64,000 nucleotides of DNA from Actinopolymorpha sp. NPDC004070 (GTDB taxonomy: Bacteria; Actinomycetota; Actinomycetes; Propionibacteriales; Actinopolymorphaceae). Shown piece by piece: positions 59,268-64,000 of this stretch. Location: the NCBI RefSeq assembly GCF_040610475.1, contig NZ_JBEXMJ010000013.1, positions 1-64,000 on the forward strand, given 5' to 3'. How positions within the stretch are numbered: position 1 is the first letter of the stretch; every line of letters begins with the position of its first letter. Made by a program: the position numbers and the translations under genes. The notes below the pieces were generated by a model that ran no database searches, was not told the origin of the DNA, and saw nothing but the letters and a program-made list of their open reading frames with translations.

Positions 59268-59305
59268 GCTCACCCGGGTCGCCACCACATCCGACCCGGG
59301 TGAGC
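59268..59305 (+). terminator. Perfect hairpin terminator after the epimerase
   Basis: GCTCACCCGGGTCG (59268-59281) pairs without mismatch with CGACCCGGGTGAGC (59292-59305) around a 10-nt loop, 22 nt after the stop codon. Confidence 0.8.
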
Positions 59306-59566
59306 CGTGGGTGCGTGACCCTCGTCCCTGACCGCCCGGGACGGACCGGCCCTCCCACCGTCCTTTGTCCCCTGGGTCCGCCCGCGCCCCGAGCCGCATC
59401 GTGGGTTTGGCACCCACCGGCGACAGGTACGCGACCACCGCGAGGGGGACGGTCCGGTCACGACCGACCGAGGCGGGCTCGGGCTCGAACCAAGCCCCAC
59501 ACGGTCCGTGCGACGCCCCGTCGGTGGGTGCCTCCTACCCGGCATCGCGCCGCAAGGAGGCCGGAC
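59306..59566. other. Leader region of the membrane hydrolase gene
   Basis: About 260 bp without a gene. A small hairpin GTGGGT-TTGGC-ACCCAC occurs near 59400-59418. I looked for riboswitch cores (cobalamin, ydaO, glycine, SAM) and could not make a convincing match. Confidence 0.35.
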
Positions 59567-61039
59567 GTGGCGGTCATCGCCCCAGAGCGCCCCGAGCTCC
59601 CCGAACGCCCGTCGCGCCGGGAGCGCCGGAAACGTCGCAAGGCTGACAAGGCCGACAAGCTCCGCAAGGCCGGCAAGGCCGGCAAACCCCGAAGGCCCCG
59701 CAAGCACGGGGAGCGCGCGAAACGCCCGAAGCGCACCCCCATCCGGCGGCGAGTGCTGCGGCGCCTGGGCCGGCTGGTCGGGCACCGCCCGGTCTGGCGG
59801 ACACCGAAGCCTCCGCTGCGGTTCCTCCCGCAGGCGACGAAGGTGTCCGCCGTCGGGCTGGTGGTCGTGCTCGCACCGGGCGGCACGTTCTTCGGCCGGG
59901 TTTTGCGGCTGTTGGTGATCGTGGGTGCAGCGCTGCTCGTCCTGCGCGCCCAGCGGGGTGGCGCTCCGCGCCGGCGGGCCAGGCTGGCCACCCTGGTCGG
60001 CGTGGTGGACGTGGCCGCCGGCTTCGGGATCGGCCTGCCGCACGCGAGTGCCGACGGCCTGTCGCTGCGTTCGATGTTCGGGGTGACCCTGGTCGTGGTG
60101 GGCCTGCCGCTGCTGCTGGCCGGCATTCTGGCGTACGGCAGAACGGTGCGAGGTTGGCTGCGACTGCCCGTTCTGCTCGCCTCGGCGATCGCGGCGGCGG
60201 TGCTGCTGCCGCCCGTCGTGTCCGCGGTGGCCGCGGTCAACCCGCCGCCGGCGCTGCTGGACAAGCTCGACCCGGGGGACAAGGGGTTCGTGTACGACGA
60301 CGTGGAACTTCACACCTCCGACGGCGTCCTCCTGCGCGGGTGGTACATCCCGTCCCGCAACTCCGCCGCGGTCGTTCTCGCGCCCGACGCCGGTATGACC
60401 CGGTCCAACGTCCTGCCGCAGGCGGCGCTGCTGGCCAAGCACGGGTACGGCGTCCTGCTGTACGACCCGCGTGGCACCGGGGCCAGCGAGGGTGACGCGA
60501 TGGACCTCGGCTGGACCGGCGAACGCGACATCTACGCCGGGGTGAAGTTCCTCGCCCACCACTACGGCGTACGGCGGTCCAAGATCGGGGTGATCGGCCT
60601 GGGCCGGGGCGGCGAGGCGGCGATGGCCGCGTCGGTGCACGACGGCCGGATCCGCGCCGTCGTCGCGGAGGGCGTCGGGCGCCGCTCCCCCGGTGACACC
60701 CTGCGCATCCCGGGGACGCCGGCCGGCTGGCTGCAGCGGGTCACCGAGAACGTCGAGTACGCCACGGCCGCGGTGCTCCGGCGCTCACTTCCGCCCCGCG
60801 GCCTGCGGCACGACATCAGGGCGATGCACCCGCACAAGCTGCTACTGGTCGCCGAGCGCGGGGAGATCCGGGTGGGTCAGCTGTACCGGCGCACCGCCCC
60901 GTGGACGGTCACCTTGTGGAAGCTGCCCGACACCCCGCCCCTGCAGGCGTACGCGACCCGGATCGCGGCCTGGGAGGACCAGGTGATGGGCTTCCTGCAG
61001 AAGAACCTCAGGCCTCGCCAGGTGCCGACGAGTTCCTGA
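59567..61039 (+). CDS. Membrane-anchored alpha/beta hydrolase
   Basis: The 490-residue protein begins with a highly basic Lys/Arg-rich region (about 12-75) containing KADKADK / KAGKAGK repeats. Four predicted helices follow (about 95-225), then an alpha/beta-hydrolase domain: LRGWYIPSRNSAAVVLAPDAG and LLYDPRGTGASEG. The nucleophile position reads GLGRGGEAAMA, with Arg where Ser is expected (G-x-S-x-G), so hydrolase activity is doubtful. AAGGAGG lies 6 nt before GTG. Its last 32 nt overlap the convergent TPR gene. Confidence 0.83.
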   Translation: MAVIAPERPELPERPSRRERRKRRKADKADKLRKAGKAGKPRRPRKHGERAKRPKRTPIRRRVLRRLGRLVGHRPVWRTPKPPLRFLPQATKVSAVGLVVVLAPGGTFFGRVLRLLVIVGAALLVLRAQRGGAPRRRARLATLVGVVDVAAGFGIGLPHASADGLSLRSMFGVTLVVVGLPLLLAGILAYGRTVRGWLRLPVLLASAIAAAVLLPPVVSAVAAVNPPPALLDKLDPGDKGFVYDDVELHTSDGVLLRGWYIPSRNSAAVVLAPDAGMTRSNVLPQAALLAKHGYGVLLYDPRGTGASEGDAMDLGWTGERDIYAGVKFLAHHYGVRRSKIGVIGLGRGGEAAMAASVHDGRIRAVVAEGVGRRSPGDTLRIPGTPAGWLQRVTENVEYATAAVLRRSLPPRGLRHDIRAMHPHKLLLVAERGEIRVGQLYRRTAPWTVTLWKLPDTPPLQAYATRIAAWEDQVMGFLQKNLRPRQVPTSS

Positions 61040-62696
61040 CCGGCGGGAACGCCAGGCGTTCGCGGATCGCCACCGACTCGTCGATCGCCACGAACGCCTC
61101 GACGAGGTAGCCGCGGGCGTCGTGGAGGTGGGCCATCTCCTCCAGCGCGTCGGCCAGCAGCGCCTGGTCGTCCTGCCACGCCCGCTCGCTGAGGCGGACC
61201 GGCCGGCCACCGGTCAGCTCGTCCTCGGTCAGGGGGCCGTCGGCCAGGCCGTCGTCGGTCAGCACGTCGTCGGCCAGGGCGTCGTCGCGGCGTACGTCAT
61301 CGCGGCGGACGTCGTCGGGCAGGGTGCCGCCGTCGTCGGCGCGCCGGGACTCCTCGGAGAGTACGGCGTCCGCCGGCACCGCCTGGTCACCGGCGAACCT
61401 CGCCGCCCGGGATCGCAGCAGCGCGATCGTCTCCTCGATCGCCTGGGCCGCCTCCTCCGACTGGCCGGTCGTCCGGCAGCGGACCCCGAGCAGGTAGAGG
61501 TCGCGGGCGAGCGTGTGCTCGGGGTCGGCACCGGAGCCGTCGGTGCCGGCGACGTTGGCGGCGAGGAGCCGCCGGTCGACCGCCACGCGTTCGGCGGTGA
61601 GCCGGATCGCGGGCACCCGCCGGCCCAGCCCCCACATGAGGTCGGCGAACTCCATCAGCAGCGCCGCCAACGGCCACAGCTGGGCGGGCGAACCTGTCGC
61701 CAGCCGCCGCCGGAGGGCGACCGCCTCCTCCAGCGCGACGATCGCGTCGTCGGCTCTACCCTGCGCGCGCAACTGGACGGCGAGGCACCGCAGGGCGTAC
61801 GCGAGACCGGCTCCGGCCCGCTCCGGCTGGACGTCGAGCTCGTGCCGGAACAGCGACACCGCGAGGTCGGCGCCGTCCAGCGCCTCCGCGTGCTGGCCGA
61901 GGGCGCCGCGCCACCGCGCCACCTCGGTGAGCAGCGAAGCCTGGACGCAGCGGTACTCGGCCGGGTACGCACCGGCCATCAGTTGGAAGTACGCCAGTGG
62001 CCGGGCACCGTGTTCCAGCGCCTCGGCACAGCGTCCGAGGGCACCCAGCTGGCGGGCCAGCTCGCCCTGGGCGCAGAGGTAGGGGACGGTGTAACGCCAG
62101 CAGCCCCGCCGGAACAGCCGTTGGTACCGAACGACCGCCTCGCCATAGGCCGACAGGGCTTCCTCGTGGCGCCCGGCGGCGGCCAGCAGGCCGCCCATCC
62201 GGCTCAGCCCCGCGGCCAGCACCGCCACCGCGGTCCGGCTCGGGGCGACGTCCAGCGGAAGCAACAGGTGGACCGCGCGTTCGACCGCGGCCAGCGCCTC
62301 GTCGGGCCGCTCGGCGCGTGCGTGGACGACCGACAGCGCGGACCGGGTGGCGGCCAGGGTCACGACGTCCGCGCTCTCCTGGCGTTCGGCGAGCGCGACC
62401 CCCTCCTCGGCCACCGCGAGCGCCTCACCGACCGAGCCGAGATCGGCCAGGCGCTCGGCGAGCACCCCCAGGGACCGGGCCAGCCCGGCGCCGTGCCGAC
62501 CGGGCCGGCGGGACTCCAGGGCGCGCCAGCAGTGCACGCCCGAACGCGCGGCCGCGGCGGCCTCCTCGCGCCGGTAGTGGAACGCAAGCTGCTGGGCGGC
62601 CCGGACCCACATCGCGGCGAGCCACACCCGACCCCACACGGGCACCACCCGAGCCGCCACCCGGGCGGAGGCGATGCGAGCGCGGAGAACGATCAC
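61008..62696 (-). CDS. Tetratricopeptide-repeat protein
   Basis: The 562-residue, almost entirely helical protein has multiple TPR-like units, such as LGSVGEALAVAEEGVALAE, RPDEALAAVERAVHLLLPL, AGRHEEALSAYGEAVVRY and GRADDAIVALEEAVALRRRL. The pattern matches TPR regions of actinobacterial regulators but there is no DNA-binding or ATPase domain. An acidic insert (about 450-500) contains DDVRRDD/ALADD repeats from short tandem DNA units. GTG 62696 is the probable start. Role unknown; presumably a protein-protein scaffold. Confidence 0.75.
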   Translation of the reverse strand: MIVLRARIASARVAARVVPVWGRVWLAAMWVRAAQQLAFHYRREEAAAAARSGVHCWRALESRRPGRHGAGLARSLGVLAERLADLGSVGEALAVAEEGVALAERQESADVVTLAATRSALSVVHARAERPDEALAAVERAVHLLLPLDVAPSRTAVAVLAAGLSRMGGLLAAAGRHEEALSAYGEAVVRYQRLFRRGCWRYTVPYLCAQGELARQLGALGRCAEALEHGARPLAYFQLMAGAYPAEYRCVQASLLTEVARWRGALGQHAEALDGADLAVSLFRHELDVQPERAGAGLAYALRCLAVQLRAQGRADDAIVALEEAVALRRRLATGSPAQLWPLAALLMEFADLMWGLGRRVPAIRLTAERVAVDRRLLAANVAGTDGSGADPEHTLARDLYLLGVRCRTTGQSEEAAQAIEETIALLRSRAARFAGDQAVPADAVLSEESRRADDGGTLPDDVRRDDVRRDDALADDVLTDDGLADGPLTEDELTGGRPVRLSERAWQDDQALLADALEEMAHLHDARGYLVEAFVAIDESVAIRERLAFPPVRNSSAPGEA

Positions 62697-62803
62697 GGGG
62701 CTCCCTACCAGTCATGAGGGACGAGCCGCCGAGGACAGGGGCGAGCTCACCGAGCCGGAGCATGAAACGTGTCCCCAGATCATCTCACCGCTCGGGCACT
62801 TGG

Positions 62804-63061
62804 TCACTCCAAACGTTCCGCAGCCAGCCACGTACCGAACATCTCCAGCGTGTCGTCCAGCTGGGAATGCCGCGGGCTGGGCAACGCGTCCAGGGGGAAC
62901 CATCCCAGGGCGTCGAACTTGTGCGGCTCCCCGATCTCGACGGTGCCGGGTTCGACCGCGAACAGGACCGCCACCCAGTGCGAGACCGGCTCGCCCCGCA
63001 GGACGTTGCGTACGCCGAGAGTCGTCACCGCCCGCGCGTCGGTGGCGTACTCCTCCTTCAC
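62804..63061 (-). pseudogene. 5'-truncated NUDIX hydrolase
   Basis: The 85-residue frame from GTG 63061 starts in the middle of a Nudix box: upstream codons add only LAREV before KEEYATD, i.e. the REVxEE half. The preceding GX5E half is absent because the sequence turns into the end of the HAD gene. The rest (GVRNVLRGEPVSHWVAVLFAVEPG, HKFDALGWFPLDALPSP) is a good Nudix C-terminus. Without the glycine and first glutamate it cannot be active. The deletion removed the first half of the gene and left the remnant directly after the HAD stop. Confidence 0.75.
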
Positions 63062-63080
63062 CTCACGCGCCAGGGTCGGA

Positions 63081-63806
63081 TCAGAAGTGTGCGAGCAGGT
63101 CGGTGAACGCGTCCAGCCGGAGTACGCCGTCGTCGTCGGGGTCCACCTCGTCGTGCTCGAGTACCCAGGTGTGCCGGTTGGGGATGAAGACCGCGTTCAT
63201 CCCCGCCCGCCGGGCCGGGTTGATGTCGGACTTCGGCGAGTTGCCGATCATCCAGGTGCGGCCGGGCTCCAGGCCGTGGGTGGCGGCCAGCTCGACATAG
63301 GTGTCCACCCGCTTCTCCGCGACGATGTGGATGCCGGCGAAGTGGTGCGCGAGGTTGGACGCGTCGATCTTGCGTTGCTGCTCGTCGAGGGCGCCCTTGG
63401 TGAGCAGCCGCAGCTCGTGCCGACTCCCGAGGGTGTCCAGGGTCTGCGCGACGCCGGGCAGGAGTTCGACCCGGTGCTCGACCAGCGCCACCGCGAGCTC
63501 GTCGATCTCGGTGCGTTCCCGGGCGGTCGCGGGCCGGGCACGCAGGTGTTCCAGGCACTCACCGAGACTGCGCAGGAACACCTTGCTGCCGTACCCGTGG
63601 GCGACGGCGTTGGCGGCCTCGATGTCGTCGAGGATGCGCCGGATCTCGGCCCGGTCGAGGGTGGGGTGCTCGAGCCAGTCGAGGTAGTCCTCGATGACCC
63701 GCTCGAACAGCAGGTTCATCTCCCACAGCGTGTCGTCGGCGTCGAAGATGAGCACCTGACCGGGCTGCACCGGTCGGGAGGTGGTCGGGGTCGTGGGTGA
63801 GGTCAT
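63081..63806 (-). CDS. HAD-superfamily phosphatase
   Basis: Hydrolase of 241 residues. Motif I is FDADDTLW (nucleophile D22 or D24), motif II is LLTKGA, and motif III/IV is MIGNSPKSDINPARRAGMNAVFIP with K in AEKRVDTY. The DADDTLW signature is typical of the YjjG/haloacid-dehalogenase-like group. ATGA overlap with the upstream adenosine deaminase gene suggests a purine-salvage or nucleotidase role, such as a nucleoside monophosphate phosphatase. That role is inference from the operon. Confidence 0.9.
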   Translation of the reverse strand: MTSPTTPTTSRPVQPGQVLIFDADDTLWEMNLLFERVIEDYLDWLEHPTLDRAEIRRILDDIEAANAVAHGYGSKVFLRSLGECLEHLRARPATARERTEIDELAVALVEHRVELLPGVAQTLDTLGSRHELRLLTKGALDEQQRKIDASNLAHHFAGIHIVAEKRVDTYVELAATHGLEPGRTWMIGNSPKSDINPARRAGMNAVFIPNRHTWVLEHDEVDPDDDGVLRLDAFTDLLAHF

Positions 63807-64000
63807 GCCGGAACCTTCGGGTAGGCGTCGTCGAGAACACCGGCCAGCCGCCGGCGTACGGAGGGATCGGCGAAGCTCGCGGCCGGCGCCGCGCGGTTGA
63901 CCTCGCCGAAGGCGGTCCTGGTCCAGCCGAACGCCTCGCCCAGCCTGGCGTACTCCCCGGTCAGGTCGACGTCGGTGACCGCCCTGGTGTCGGTGCTGAT
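63803..64000 (-). CDS. add: Adenosine deaminase, C-terminal end (partial)
   Basis: The last 65 residues are visible. The minus-strand frame begins ISTDTRAVTDVDLTGEYARLGEAFGWT and ends VLDDAYPKVPA with TGA at 63803-63805. The ST/SDxxxVxxxDLTxEY pattern just after a catalytic aspartate region, and the FGW helix, match adenosine deaminase (adenosine to inosine). It overlaps the HAD gene by 4 nt. The rest of the gene lies beyond the right edge. Confidence 0.78.
   Translation of the reverse strand: MSTDTRAVTDVDLTGEYARLGEAFGWTRTAFGEVNRAAPAASFADPSVRRRLAGVLDDAYPKVPA

Noticed and set aside
59306..59566. Riboswitch upstream of the membrane hydrolase
   Set aside because: Several hairpins occur, but none matches conserved cores of known riboswitch classes and the downstream gene gives no metabolic clue.

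Overview
The window comes from a high-GC Gram-positive actinomycete. GC-rich codon use, GTG/TTG starts, frequent ATGA/GTGA gene overlaps, the tig / clpP1-clpP2-clpX block and a mycothiol-dependent formaldehyde dehydrogenase all point there. The gene mix suggests the Propionibacteriales (Nocardioides/Kribbella/Actinopolymorpha-like), but that placement is an inference from style, not from a marker gene.

Layout. 0.2-7.6 kb: cold-shock protein, methyltransferase, enoyl-CoA hydratase, a DHA2 exporter, a mycothiol formaldehyde-detoxification pair and an SMP-30 lactonase-like protein. 7.9-11.0 kb: pantothenate operon (DUF2520 Rossmann protein, panC, panD, panB), in which the first two genes share one open frame without a stop. 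11.1-18.3 kb: a stress/dormancy-like block (OsmC, two double-domain universal stress proteins, a site-2 protease with CBS domains, two overlapping GAF sensors). 18.4-23.5 kb: glgX, fucU, a foldback repeat, phzF, and a secreted BNR-type protein. 23.4-30.8 kb: clpX, clpP2, clpP1, an ArsR-MFS pair, trigger factor, tRNA-Pro and tRNA-Gly.

30.8-33.6 kb is the scar of an integrative element in tRNA-Gly(TCC). The 3' half of the tRNA is duplicated at the far end. Beside the intact tRNA lie a frameshifted tyrosine-integrase C-terminus and a RepSA-like fragment, fused by deletion. The cargo is a sortase with a candidate cell-wall-anchored substrate. 34.1-39.6 kb: a secreted GH76 mannanase, then DedA-PAP2 and PAP2 membrane proteins divergent from a BlaI/M56 pair, with two BlaI-type operators between them. 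39.7-45.2 kb: a methyltransferase, then metal handling (His/Met-rich small protein, multicopper oxidase, His-rich CDF transporter) and an MFS exporter preceded by two CsoR-type operators.

45.6-50.3 kb is the most remarkable part: a selenoneine biosynthesis cluster. senB and senA lie on the minus strand; selD/senC and a CTCC-motif permease diverge from them on the plus strand. selD has an in-frame TGA at codon 17, exactly where the catalytic Cys/Sec of selenophosphate synthetase belongs, followed by hairpins. It is therefore read as a selenocysteine-containing SelD, and a stop-codon-bound gene caller would truncate it.

50.3-64.0 kb: accessory genes (methyltransferase remnant, nucleotidyltransferase, TetR/DoxX-like pair, NUDIX, dienelactone hydrolase/ArsR pair, two GNATs, a methyltransferase, a sigma-70/bifunctional-nuclease fusion, TrmO-like methyltransferase, epimerase, membrane-anchored alpha/beta hydrolase, TPR protein, truncated NUDIX, HAD phosphatase and the end of an adenosine deaminase gene). 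Most coordinates are firm; start codons without a clear ribosome binding site are flagged.
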